NCBI GenBank assembly: GCA_965204245.1
Contig: CBDBED010000012.1
Coordinates: 134,099-198,098, forward strand
Direction of reading: 5' to 3'
Source of the DNA: JAAXIE01 sp965204245
GTDB taxonomy: Bacteria; Chloroflexota; Dehalococcoidia; Lucifugimonadales; JAAXIE01
DNA: 64,000 bases
Of the stretch, positions 17,281 to 26,235 are shown in pieces. Every line of letters begins with the position of its first letter. Positions within the stretch are counted from its first letter, which is position 1. Both the position numbers and the translations under genes were made by a program. The notes under the pieces were generated by a model. It saw only the letters and a program-made list of their open reading frames with translations, ran no database searches and was not told where the DNA came from.

Positions 17281-17462
17281 GGGCACACTTGCTGGGAAGT
17301 GTACCACTCGCGTATGATATGGCCGTGATATTAAGGGCGCATTTTGATGAACCCAGGTGATATTTGGGCGGAAAGGGGATAATTGCCCGGAAGACGCCGG
17401 ATCCGGCGGGCATGGAGGTGACGAGTTGGAAGGACGCAACGAACGGATGACGGAGAGCGAGG
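17281..17462 (+). pseudogene. Truncated copy of a hybrid-kinase gene 5' end
   Basis: This segment aligns with 23209-23395 in front of and into hybrid kinase 1. Shared parts are the TGATAT boxes, the GGAGGTGACGA ribosome site, a TTG start near 17418, and the coding bases for LE-x-RNE…TESEA. Similarity stops at GCGAGGC (about 17462), where a hairpin terminator and then the end of the 1446-residue gene begin. It is either the stump of a deleted kinase gene or a duplicated control region. No functional product can be made. Confidence 0.65.
17289..17363 (+). promoter_or_regulatory. TGATAT three-box element, copy A, with promoter-like hexamers
   Basis: TGATAT occurs at 17315, 17326 and 17358, giving spacings of 11 and 32 bases. 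TTGCTG (17289-17294) and TATGAT (17313-17318) are separated by 18 bases like a sigma-70 promoter reading forward. The giant Calx-beta gene starts 320 bases away on the other strand. Confidence 0.6.
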
Positions 17463-17484
17463 CCGCTCCCGCAGAGCGGCCTCT
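17458..17484. terminator. Hairpin terminator beyond the fibronectin gene
   Basis: GAGGCCGCTC and GAGCGGCCTC form a perfect 10 bp stem with a five-base loop. It lies 37 bases past the stop of the reverse gene 17521-21861 and at the break point of the truncated kinase copy. The T tracts on both sides are poor. Confidence 0.5.
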
Positions 17485-17520
17485 TGATGACCAGCTTGGG
17501 GGAGGGCTTCGGCTCCCCTG

Positions 17521-20500
17521 CTAGTCGTTGTCCCGAACGGTGACCTTCACGGCGGGGCCGGTCATGCCGTGGTACACCGGGTCCTCGGCCCAGTCCTCCG
17601 GGTTGCCCAGCAGGTCGGCAGGCGCGGTCCAGACGTCGTGGTGGATCACTGCCGTGCCGTTCTCCGCGTCGTCGTCCTCGACGGCGTCCACGACGATGGG
17701 GATTCCCACGTTCCAGCGGAAGGCCCAGCCGTCCCACATCGCCCCTTCGGGCGGCGTGTAGTTGCTGGGCAGCAGGAGCATGCCTTGGTATCCAGCCAAG
17801 GCCCCGGACAGGACTTCATCCGGGTCTTCCCAGAACAAACCCACCTGTATCGGCTGGGTTGGCTCGTGGCTGAGCTTGACCCGGTAGGTGGCCGTGCCTC
17901 CCTCGTTCACCGTCAGGCTGTCCGGGGTGACGGTCACGCGGCCTCGGCTCGCCGGAACGATTTCCGCATAGACCGGATCGGCCCACTCCCCGGCGCCAAC
18001 GGCGTTCACCGCCCGCGCCTCGAACTGGTAGCTTCCGGCGGCGAGGCCGGTGACGCTGGCCGATGTCCCGCTGACGCGCTGTATGTCGCTCTGGCAAAGG
18101 TCCGCAGGGTTGGCGGCGCAGGGGCCGGAGTACCTGTACTCATAGCCCGTCACCCGCGATCCGCCGTCGTCCTCCGGCGCGTCCCAAGCGATGCTGACGC
18201 GGTTGCGGTCCACGCTGGTGACTCTCAGGTTCGCGGGCATTCCCGGAACCGTAGTCTCGGTTCCGGCTGTGGTGGCTGAATCCTTGTTGGAGAAGGGGCC
18301 TGCACTTCCGCCGCTGAGGGCCGCCACCCGGTAGTGGTGGGTGGTGCCGGACATCAGGCCGGTATGGCTGTAGCTGGTGGCGTTGCCAACGCTGGCGATC
18401 CGCTCCCATTTTATTCCGTCGGCGGAATGCTCCACCCGGTAGCCGGTGACGGTTCCACCGCCGGATGCGGGGACGGTCCAAGACAGGTCGATCCGGTTCT
18501 CGCCGTTGGCCGTCGCTGTCAGGCCCGTTGGCGCGTTGTCCGGGCCTCCGGAGTCGGTAGTGGCGCTGGCTTCCGCCGACCAGTCCGATTCCAGCAGGCT
18601 ACCATCGGCAATACTCACCGCCCTCACGCGGTAGCTCCAGGTCGCGCCGGGCGACAGGCCGCCGTCCACGTAGGCCGTGCCGTCTTCGGGGTAGACCACC
18701 GCCAGGTGGCTCCAGTCGCTGCCTGCGGTGTTGCGCTCCAGCCGGTACTCGAAGATTTCGGCGTCGCCGCTTGGCTTGGCCCAGGTAAGCACGATCTCGT
18801 TGGGGCCGTTGGCCGTCGCCGTGAGGCGGGGCGCCCCGGCCGCCGTGGTAGCCGTCGCCGGTTCCGACCACGGGCTGTGTCCCAGGGCGGTGCTGGCGCG
18901 GACGCGGTATCGTCCGGTAGCGCCGGGGGGCCTGCCCGTGTGGGTGTAGGTCATTCCATCGCTTGCTCGGACCGTTCCAATCCGGTTCCAACTATTGCCG
19001 TCCGTGGAGTGTTGCAGTTCGTAAGACAGCACGGGGACGGCGTTGTTGCCGGGCATTGTCCAGTGAAGGATTACGTCCGATGCGCCGTCGTAGTCGGCGG
19101 TGAGTACCGGCGCGGCGATGCTCGCCGGCGTAGCCTGCGCCCACGCGCCGTGTCCGTTGGCTGTCCTGGCTTGGATGCGGTAGAGCCTGGTAGGGCCAAC
19201 GCTCAGGTTGCCGTGAAGCCAACTGGTGTCGTCGGCACCCAGCCGCGCCCCGGTGTTGCTCCAGGACTGCCCGCCGTTGGTGGACATTTGGATGGTGTAG
19301 CCGGTGATGGCCGCCCCGTTGCCGTCGGGCTTTGTCCAAGTCAGCCGAACCTCGCCGCCCTGTAGCTGCTCGGCGGTGAAGTCCCCCGGCGCGTCGGGGC
19401 CTGTCGTCGTGCGCAAGGACCACGGCCCACCGACTCCAAAGATGTTCACAGCCCTCACGCGGTACTGCAACAGTTGACCGGGGTGCACAGCCATGTCCAC
19501 GTACATGGGGTCGGTAACGACTTTCAGCAGCGTTTCCCAAGGGCTGGCTGACCGCTGCACCTCGTAGTGGGCTACTCCATATCCGTTCACCCGACCCACA
19601 GGCTCCCACGTCAGGATGTTCGCAACGGAGGTTTCCATCAGCGTTACCCTGTCCGGCATATCGGGGTGGCCGCGTCCGGTCCCGGTCCTGGCCGTGATGA
19701 CCGTCGAGTTGTTTTCCTCGATGTAATCGTAGTAGTGGGTGGAGTGCTCGGTGTAGCCCGTCGGCAGGCTCCCCGGGCATTCCAGGTCGGCGGCGGCGTT
19801 CTTGATGCGGACGCAGTAGTCCCGGGTGTTCTCGATTTCAGCAGTAATTTCAGTGCTGGCGGTGTCATCGGTGATGAGGGTCAGGGTCGGGCCTTCACCG
19901 GCGTTGTAGCCGTCGCCGGTGCCTAGCTTGCCGATGGTCCAGACGCCGCTGCCGGGATCGTATTCCCCCTGGCTGGCGTCATACTCGGTCACGCCGGTGG
20001 GCAGGCCGGTCACCCGGACGGCAGGGGCTTCGTCCGGCCCGTTGTTCACTGCCATCACGGTGTACGCCTGCCGGTTGTCGGCCACGACGGGGTTTGCTCC
20101 GGTGTCCCGCACCTCCAGTTCCGCCATCGGACCCACGTGGAAAGTATAGGTGCCGCTGCCGGTGTACACCGTGCTGTCGGTGCGGGTCGCTTCCACGGCG
20201 AACTCCACGAGGTAAGTGCCCAGGGCCGTGAACTCAAGGAAATACGGGGCAACGAGGGTACTCTTGCTACTCAACGAAAAGGGAGTGCGCCTGTGGGTAG
20301 GGTTGGGGTCGTAAAAGGTGAATCCGTCTGAATTGTCAACGCGGACTCTGACCCGCCCTGGGGCCGCCGTGCCGTTTAAGCCGGACACAGTCACGGTACG
20401 AACGAAACTGCTCCAGTCCGCGATATGTTCGTTGAACCCCGATCTCGCGTATTTGACTTCTACGCCTGGTGCATTTGGTCTCGCAGTGTTTCTCCTCGTG

Positions 20501-21861
20501 TGCCATGAGACGGTGTTCCCGTCAGTAAGGCTGGTGGCCAGGCTGTCATATCCGCGGCCTGTGGAGTCACTGACATGCACGAGAATCTGTTCCGGTTTCA
20601 GCAAATCGTTTCCGCGCCCCAATCTCCTGCCCCGCGTAACTTCCACTACTGTTGATTCAGTCATTCCGGCGAGAATTTCCACCGTGTCCGCGCTGGTACA
20701 AGGATGGGACGTCACGCCCACGCAGTCGTGAATATTGAATAGGATGATCTCGCCCTTGACCAGCGGGAGAAGCTTCGGCGTCTCTCCCAAGCAGGCGACG
20801 GAGATATCGTTCTGTCGCTTCCAGGGATCGAATTCGAACCAGGGTACGGCCCTGGTCACCTCCGCCGTCAGGCACCGCTTTTCCAGGGGCAGGTCCGCCA
20901 GGCTGTCGTTGGTGAGATTGACCGCCACCGGGAATGACATTTCGGACCGATGGTCCAGAGGGCCTATGTCCCAAATACCGATGGTTGTGTTGTTCGCGTT
21001 GAAGGTGGTGCCGGAGGGCGCCGTCTGGGTTCGGGCGAAAGTCAGGCCGGGCGACAGCTCCATTTTGACCTGTACAGCAAATTGATTGCCATCTACACTC
21101 TGAACATTAGACTCGTAGTGAGTTCTCAGTCCTTCTCCTTTACTTCTGGCCTCGACAGTGAAGGTTGTCGCCCCCCCCACCCCCGGAGACCTGTTGGACA
21201 TTTCCATGACTTCTACGCCAACGTCTCCGTTGGTGTGCTTACCTTCGTGGAACCAGAACTCCAGGGTGTTATTGGCTTCAAACTCCGGTGGCTCTGCTGG
21301 GCTTGAACCGATGATTTCGGCAGTAACGCGAAATAACGGTATTTCATCCTGTCCTAACAGTACTCTGTCCGGTGCTTCCAATGCAGCGTTCCGCGTGTAC
21401 TTCGGGGTATACACTCGCGCTCTAGCCCGTACCGGGCTACCGTGAGTAAGTGTGGGGATTTTCCATAATGAGTAGTCATCAGAAGGGCTGCCGATATGAG
21501 ATTGTTCGCTTACCCCGACATAGCCTGTCGTGAAATACGGCCTGACTGCTGAATTCTGGGCGCCCGGCCTGACAAGTTCGGCGTAAAAGCGGACCTTAAC
21601 GTCGCGGACCTCCGGCAGCGGGTGATGGCCGATACGGTTGGCTTGCACATAAACTGACCACCTATGGGAAGTTGCTGAGTTGGGAACGGCATAAAGCGAA
21701 AGGTCGACAGCGGGAAGGGAAGGGGATCCATCAACGCCCTGGGCGTGGGCGGGAGTGGCGAGGAACACCGCCAGCAGGGCAATGGCGAGGGCGGACAGGG
21801 CCAGCCCCCACCGCGTAGAGAGGCTGAATCCGCTGGATACTTTGGCAATGGCGTGAATCAT
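17521..21861 (-). CDS. Secreted multi-domain fibronectin-III surface protein
   Basis: A 1446-residue protein with a signal peptide ending near ATPAHAQG (about residue 40). Residues 40-575 are beta-rich without a named domain. Residues about 578-735 are DUF11-like (AYTVMAVNNGPDEAPAVRVTGLPTG). Six fibronectin-III domains follow from about 735 to 1307, each with the W…Y…YRVRA/YRIQA pattern and Thr/Ala-rich linkers. The last about 140 residues are Calx-beta-like (VTVTPDSLTVNEGGTATYRV…, ending VTVRDND). It has no anchor at the C-terminus. Extracellular adhesion or matrix building is inferred from architecture. The same end-module type is used in the 3122-residue neighbour, suggesting module exchange. 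Confidence 0.87.
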   Translation of the reverse strand: MIHAIAKVSSGFSLSTRWGLALSALAIALLAVFLATPAHAQGVDGSPSLPAVDLSLYAVPNSATSHRWSVYVQANRIGHHPLPEVRDVKVRFYAELVRPGAQNSAVRPYFTTGYVGVSEQSHIGSPSDDYSLWKIPTLTHGSPVRARARVYTPKYTRNAALEAPDRVLLGQDEIPLFRVTAEIIGSSPAEPPEFEANNTLEFWFHEGKHTNGDVGVEVMEMSNRSPGVGGATTFTVEARSKGEGLRTHYESNVQSVDGNQFAVQVKMELSPGLTFARTQTAPSGTTFNANNTTIGIWDIGPLDHRSEMSFPVAVNLTNDSLADLPLEKRCLTAEVTRAVPWFEFDPWKRQNDISVACLGETPKLLPLVKGEIILFNIHDCVGVTSHPCTSADTVEILAGMTESTVVEVTRGRRLGRGNDLLKPEQILVHVSDSTGRGYDSLATSLTDGNTVSWHTRRNTARPNAPGVEVKYARSGFNEHIADWSSFVRTVTVSGLNGTAAPGRVRVRVDNSDGFTFYDPNPTHRRTPFSLSSKSTLVAPYFLEFTALGTYLVEFAVEATRTDSTVYTGSGTYTFHVGPMAELEVRDTGANPVVADNRQAYTVMAVNNGPDEAPAVRVTGLPTGVTEYDASQGEYDPGSGVWTIGKLGTGDGYNAGEGPTLTLITDDTASTEITAEIENTRDYCVRIKNAAADLECPGSLPTGYTEHSTHYYDYIEENNSTVITARTGTGRGHPDMPDRVTLMETSVANILTWEPVGRVNGYGVAHYEVQRSASPWETLLKVVTDPMYVDMAVHPGQLLQYRVRAVNIFGVGGPWSLRTTTGPDAPGDFTAEQLQGGEVRLTWTKPDGNGAAITGYTIQMSTNGGQSWSNTGARLGADDTSWLHGNLSVGPTRLYRIQARTANGHGAWAQATPASIAAPVLTADYDGASDVILHWTMPGNNAVPVLSYELQHSTDGNSWNRIGTVRASDGMTYTHTGRPPGATGRYRVRASTALGHSPWSEPATATTAAGAPRLTATANGPNEIVLTWAKPSGDAEIFEYRLERNTAGSDWSHLAVVYPEDGTAYVDGGLSPGATWSYRVRAVSIADGSLLESDWSAEASATTDSGGPDNAPTGLTATANGENRIDLSWTVPASGGGTVTGYRVEHSADGIKWERIASVGNATSYSHTGLMSGTTHHYRVAALSGGSAGPFSNKDSATTAGTETTVPGMPANLRVTSVDRNRVSIAWDAPEDDGGSRVTGYEYRYSGPCAANPADLCQSDIQRVSGTSASVTGLAAGSYQFEARAVNAVGAGEWADPVYAEIVPASRGRVTVTPDSLTVNEGGTATYRVKLSHEPTQPIQVGLFWEDPDEVLSGALAGYQGMLLLPSNYTPPEGAMWDGWAFRWNVGIPIVVDAVEDDDAENGTAVIHHDVWTAPADLLGNPEDWAEDPVYHGMTGPAVKVTVRDND

Positions 21862-21934
21862 GGTCTTCCGAGTTCCTTCCTTTGTGCAATTTGTTGTTGG
21901 TACGAAGTATCACCATTGGGCAAAGTGAGACGGG

Positions 21935-22513
21935 TCAATCGCTTGATTTGTCCTTGACCAAGATTGCGTTGACTACCTTAGAGCTTGGTATGAGGATTCT
22001 TCGGCCATCTATGTCTAGAATTATGTGCATCAGGGTTATGTCCACCACAGTCCCAGAGTGGCCGGTGATGGTCACGTTGTCTCCAAGTCTTATAGGACGG
22101 CCGACCGCGATAAAAAGTCCGGCCACTAGATTCCCCATGACGGTTTGCGAGGCAAAGCCTGCGACCAAACCTGCAAAGCTGCCCAACGTCAACGCTGCCG
22201 CGGCGCTGTCAGTCAAAACTGAAACCAAGAAAGAAAAAATCAGCCCAAATCCGACTAGGCGAGCAATGACCCGCAGGGCTCCAGCAACGTCTGATGACAT
22301 GCGCCTCTGAGCGATAGCGAACACGCACTTGGTGGCGGCTTGGACGGCCAAAAACCCTAACAGGAGTACGGAGACTGCGGAAAGATAATCCTTGTACGGT
22401 GCTAGGAAGCCAGCGGGGCCATCCTCCTCTATTCTGGCAGTGGACGTGGGGAGGACAATAAGGCCCACTACCCAAACGCCCGTCAGTAGCATTGGGAATA
22501 ACAGCCCTCTCAT
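21935..22513 (-). CDS. MscS-family mechanosensitive channel, short form
   Basis: A 192-residue membrane protein. Hydrophobic helices lie at about residues 3-22, 40-65 and 82-105. The pore helix and beta-domain signature is AALTLGSFAGLVAGFASQTVMGNLVAGLFI, then RPIRLGDNVTITG-x-SGTVVDI, which is diagnostic of MscS. It ends soon after ILIPSSKVVNAIL and lacks the usual C-terminal alpha/beta vestibule, so it is shorter than E. coli MscS (286 residues). Such channels release solutes on osmotic downshock. The gene lies between the fibronectin protein and a small reverse gene. Confidence 0.85.
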   Translation of the reverse strand: MRGLLFPMLLTGVWVVGLIVLPTSTARIEEDGPAGFLAPYKDYLSAVSVLLLGFLAVQAATKCVFAIAQRRMSSDVAGALRVIARLVGFGLIFSFLVSVLTDSAAAALTLGSFAGLVAGFASQTVMGNLVAGLFIAVGRPIRLGDNVTITGHSGTVVDITLMHIILDIDGRRILIPSSKVVNAILVKDKSSD

Positions 22514-22649
22514 TCCCTCTCCCGGTCGGCTTGGAGGTTGCCCAGGATGATGGTGATCACCTCATCGGCGGACACGGGCCGGGTAGAGGGACGTCCCAGC
22601 CTCGACGGTGGGATTGACCCCGTGTCACTGGTTCTCTCCTCCCTCTCCT

Positions 22650-22892
22650 TCACAAAACCCGGAACCGCAGGGGCTGAAGCCTTAGCTTAGTCTGTATCGC
22701 CAGTTCCTCTCTGGTTAGCAGGGCCTGACAAACAAGGATGTAGTCATCACCCACTGTGGACAGGCCAGCGCCCTCGGCCACCTCGACCGGTGTGAGCGTT
22801 AGAGTTTGGAGTCCCTCGGCCCTTGCCATCTGATGCCTCTGTTTTAGGTAGTCGTATACCAGAGCGGTCTTGGTCTGTTTGTTCCTAACCAT
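22650..22892 (-). CDS. Small hypothetical cytoplasmic protein
   Basis: The start is placed at ATG 22892 (MVRNKQTKTALVYDYLKQRH…) because GGGAG lies upstream; the frame is open to 22955 but that part has no ribosome site. The 80-residue product is predicted mixed helix/strand with PVEVAEGAGLSTVGDDYILVCQALL. It might be a winged-helix-like domain, but I do not recognise a family. Confidence 0.5.
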   Translation of the reverse strand: MVRNKQTKTALVYDYLKQRHQMARAEGLQTLTLTPVEVAEGAGLSTVGDDYILVCQALLTREELAIQTKLRLQPLRFRVL

Positions 22893-22955
22893 TGTTCTGC
22901 TCCCTTTTCGTGAGTGCAGGGCATTACACCCATGACAGTCGTCACACACCAACAT

Positions 22956-23354
22956 CCGAGGGTGAGATTTCTCACCGGAGGCCCCCGCTTTAGAGTAGGA
23001 GGGTGGCGAGGGCTTGTGAGGGAGTCTTACAAGAGCGGGCTATCTGGCGAAAACCGGCCACTACTTACATTTCTGAGGTCGTATATCGATACAGGTCCAA
23101 CGTAAACACCAGTCATGGCCTTAGAGCGTCTCCCTTAGGGAAACCGTCTTCAAAGTGTGTGGCTGTCCCGACCCCGTAGTGCTCAATAACTGATATGACA
23201 TATCAGTACTATGAGCTTGTCGAGCATGTTACCACACGCGTATGATATGGCCGTGATATTAGCGGCTAATTTTGATGAACCACTGTGACATTTGACCGGA
23301 AGCGCCAAATTGCCCCGAAAGACGGGCCTCCGTTGGCCGCCTGGAGGTGACGAC
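22956..23354 (+). promoter_or_regulatory. Control region of hybrid kinase 1: palindrome plus TGATAT boxes, copy B
   Basis: A 19-base near-perfect palindrome lies at 23189-23207 (ACTGATAT … ATATCAGT). Promoter-like TTGTCG (23217-23222) and TATGAT (23241-23246) are 18 bases apart. TGATAT boxes lie at 23243 and 23254, and TGACAT at 23286, giving the same 11/32 spacing as copies A and C. The ribosome site GGAGGTGA is at 23343-23350. The rest of the region shows no gene. Confidence 0.65.
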
Positions 23355-25742
23355 TTGGAACGACGCAACGAACCCACTACGGAGAGCGAGGCTCTGCGGG
23401 AGCGACTCGCCAGGCTGAGCCAGGCCAGCCGGCGCATCAATGAGAGCTTGGACTTCGACCAGGTGCTCCGGGGGGCGCTGGACTCCGCCCGCGCCCTCAC
23501 CGGCGCCCGCTACGGGGTGATGACCCTCATGGACGGCGGGGGCCGGGTGGGGGACTTCCTGGCGTCGGGGATGACGGAGGAGGAGGCCGGGCAACTCTGG
23601 CAGACCCCGGAGCGATGGGAGATATTCGAGAGGCTGGGCGGTCTCTCCGAGCCCCTGCGCATCCCCGACCTGGTGGGGTACGTCCGGTCCCTGGGCTTCG
23701 CCGAATTCAGCCTGCCCCTGCCTGCCGACCCGGCATCGCCCTTCTTGGCGTCGCAGATGCTCCATGGGAGCAAGCGGATGGGCAACATCTTCCTGGCCGG
23801 TCGCGATGACGGACGGGAGTTCAGCCCGGAGGACGAGCAGACCCTGGTGATGTTCGCCTCCCAGGCGGCGCTGGTCATCGCGAACGCCCGCACGCACCGT
23901 GAGGAGCGGCGGGCCAGGACGGACCTGGAGACGCTCATCGACACCTCCCCGGTGGGCGTGGTGGTCTTCGACGCCCGGACGGGCGCCCCCAAGTCCTTCA
24001 ACCGGGAGGCCCGGAGAATGGCGGACATGCTGCGAGACCCGGAGCAGTCGCCCGAAGCACTCCTTGACGTGATGACCTGCAGGCGGGCCGACGGGCGTGA
24101 GGTCTCCCTGCGGGAGTTCCCCCTGGCCGAACTCCTGAGCGTGCCGGCGACGCTGCGGGCCGAGGAGATCGTGCTGGGGGTCCCCGACGGGCGGAGCCTC
24201 ACGGTGCTGCTCAACGCCACGTCCATCCTATCGGAGCAGGGCGCGGTGGAGTCGGTGGTCGTCACCATGCAGGACATGGCCGACGTCGAGGAGATGGAGC
24301 GGCTGCGGGCCGAGTTCCTAGCCATGGTGAGCCACGAGCTCCGAGCGCCCCTGGCGGCGGTCAAGGGCTCGGTTGCCACGCTGCAGGAGTCGGCGGGCGA
24401 GTTGGACCCGGCCGTGGGCCGCCAGTTCTTCCGACTCATCGAGGAGCAGGTCGACCACATGCACGGCCTCGTGTCAGACCTCCTCGATGTGGCCCGCATC
24501 GAGACGGGCACGCTGGCGGTCGGCCCCGAACCGACGCAGGTGACGCTGCTGCTGGAGCGGGCAAGGAGCGCCTTCACCAGCGCCGGCGGCAGGAACAATC
24601 TGGCCATCGACCCGGAGCCCGACCTCCCCCCGGTGATGGCCGACCGGAGGCGCATCGTACAGGTGCTGGGCAACCTGCTCGCCAACGCCGCCCGGCACTC
24701 CGCCGAGTCGTCGGTCATCAGGGTGAGCGCCGTGCGCGACGGGATGCACGTCGCGTTCTCGGTGGCCGACGAGGGACGGGGTATCCCAGTGGAGAGCCTG
24801 CCCAACCTCTTCCTCAAGTTCTCCAGGGCACAGTCCGAAGACCAAGGAGGGGACACGGGTTTGGGCCTGGCCATCTGCAAGGGGATAGTGGAGGCCCACG
24901 GGGGGCGCATCTGGGTCGAGAGCGACGGGCCGGGCCTCGGCGCCCGCTTCACCTTCACCCTGCCCGCGGTTGCGGAGACCGGCGGCGGAGCAACGGGGCC
25001 GTCCCAGGCGCGCTCCTCACGGCTCGGAAGGGAAGAAACCTCAGAACGGGTGCGGGTGCTGGCGGTGGATGACGACCCCAACGACCTCCGGTATATCCGC
25101 GACACCCTCATCGCGGCGGGTTACGCGGCGGTGGTGACGGGGGACCCGGGGGAGACCCTCCGCCTAGTGGCAGAGGAGAAGCCGGCCCTCGTGCTGCTGG
25201 ACCTGATGCTTCCGGGAGCGGACGGCATCGAGCTGATGAAGGAGATCCTTGGTGCGGCGGACGTGCCGGTCATCTTCCTCTCCGCCTACGGCAGGGACGA
25301 GCTCATAGCCACGGCCCTGGGAACGGGCGCCGCCGACTACGTGGTCAAGCCCTTCTCGCCCACGGAGCTTTCGGCGAGGATCGCTGCGGCCCTCAGACGG
25401 CGGGAGGCCCCCGAGCCGGCGGCTCCCTACGTGGTGGGCGACCTGACCATCGACTACGTCCAGCGCAGGGTGACGCTGGCCGGGGAGCCGGTGGACCTGC
25501 TCCCTTTGGAGTACCGGCTGCTCGTCGAGCTCTCCTTCAGCGCCGGACGGACGCTGACCTACGAGCACCTCCTGGACCGGGTGTGGAGGGAGAGGAGCGG
25601 CGACGACCTGCGGCCCATGCGCACCATCGTGCGCAGGCTGCGGATCAAACTGGGCGACGACGCGGACAACCCCGCCTACATCTTCACCGAGCGCCACGTC
25701 GGCTACCGGATGCCCAGGGGGGAAGGGACGAAGGAGTCTTGA
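23355..25742 (+). CDS. Hybrid histidine kinase 1: GAF-PAS-HisKA-HATPase-REC-winged helix
   Basis: TTG 23355 is chosen because GGAGGTGA lies four bases upstream and the same arrangement is kept in the copy at 17407. The 795-residue order is: GAF-like about 15-190, PAS-like about 195-305, HisKA with His327 in MVSHELRAPL, HATPase with N-box NLLANAARHS, G1 DEGRGIP and G2 GLGLAICKG, receiver with Asp616 in LLDLMLPG and Lys in VVKPF, and an OmpR-type winged helix to the end. A kinase fused to its own DNA-binding receiver can both sense and regulate. No membrane helix is seen, so sensing is cytoplasmic, perhaps through GAF. All key residues are present. Confidence 0.92.
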   Translation: MERRNEPTTESEALRERLARLSQASRRINESLDFDQVLRGALDSARALTGARYGVMTLMDGGGRVGDFLASGMTEEEAGQLWQTPERWEIFERLGGLSEPLRIPDLVGYVRSLGFAEFSLPLPADPASPFLASQMLHGSKRMGNIFLAGRDDGREFSPEDEQTLVMFASQAALVIANARTHREERRARTDLETLIDTSPVGVVVFDARTGAPKSFNREARRMADMLRDPEQSPEALLDVMTCRRADGREVSLREFPLAELLSVPATLRAEEIVLGVPDGRSLTVLLNATSILSEQGAVESVVVTMQDMADVEEMERLRAEFLAMVSHELRAPLAAVKGSVATLQESAGELDPAVGRQFFRLIEEQVDHMHGLVSDLLDVARIETGTLAVGPEPTQVTLLLERARSAFTSAGGRNNLAIDPEPDLPPVMADRRRIVQVLGNLLANAARHSAESSVIRVSAVRDGMHVAFSVADEGRGIPVESLPNLFLKFSRAQSEDQGGDTGLGLAICKGIVEAHGGRIWVESDGPGLGARFTFTLPAVAETGGGATGPSQARSSRLGREETSERVRVLAVDDDPNDLRYIRDTLIAAGYAAVVTGDPGETLRLVAEEKPALVLLDLMLPGADGIELMKEILGAADVPVIFLSAYGRDELIATALGTGAADYVVKPFSPTELSARIAAALRRREAPEPAAPYVVGDLTIDYVQRRVTLAGEPVDLLPLEYRLLVELSFSAGRTLTYEHLLDRVWRERSGDDLRPMRTIVRRLRIKLGDDADNPAYIFTERHVGYRMPRGEGTKES

Positions 25743-25818
25743 AGTGGATGCGTTGATCCGGGAGCGCTGGCGCTACTCTCCGGCCTGTATGACCACGCGG
25801 CCGCCGAAGGAGTAACTT

Positions 25819-26091
25819 ATGAATTGGAACTACCTAGTTGCGTCGGGCCTTTTCCTCGATATCATAGGCTTTGCCGTGCTCTTGAAGTACGGAGCTAGTC
25901 TATCTACGTGGGCTGGTTCTATAGATGATCTAACAGGAATACCAGGCACACAAGAAGAGCAGGAAGAAGAGCGATTAGAGAATGAAGCTATCTTTAAGCG
26001 TAGGAGATTGGCTCGATCTGGTGCGTACTTGGTGGTAGTTGGATTCGCTTTGCAGTTTGCCGGAGTTATTGGGGCCATTGCTTCACACTAG
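25819..26091 (+). CDS. Small two-helix membrane protein
   Basis: A 90-residue protein starting at ATG 25819 after AAGGAG. Hydrophobic helices lie at residues about 4-24 (YLVASGLFLDIIGFAVLL) and 66-87 (SGAYLVVVGFALQFAGVIGAI), with a charged Glu/Arg-rich cytoplasmic loop between them. Its codon use is more AT-rich than the kinase before it. No function is known. Confidence 0.65.
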   Translation: MNWNYLVASGLFLDIIGFAVLLKYGASLSTWAGSIDDLTGIPGTQEEQEEERLENEAIFKRRRLARSGAYLVVVGFALQFAGVIGAIASH

Positions 26092-26235
26092 AGGTTGGTC
26101 GGAGAGGAGGTGTTGGAATAATAGCAATAGGGGCTTGGAGAGTGCATAGTGGCCTCTATGTGGGTTCGTCTATTCAAGCTCAAGATTGATATGAAGGCTC
26201 TGGAGACAATCACCAAGAAGGTTCCTCTCACCCGC

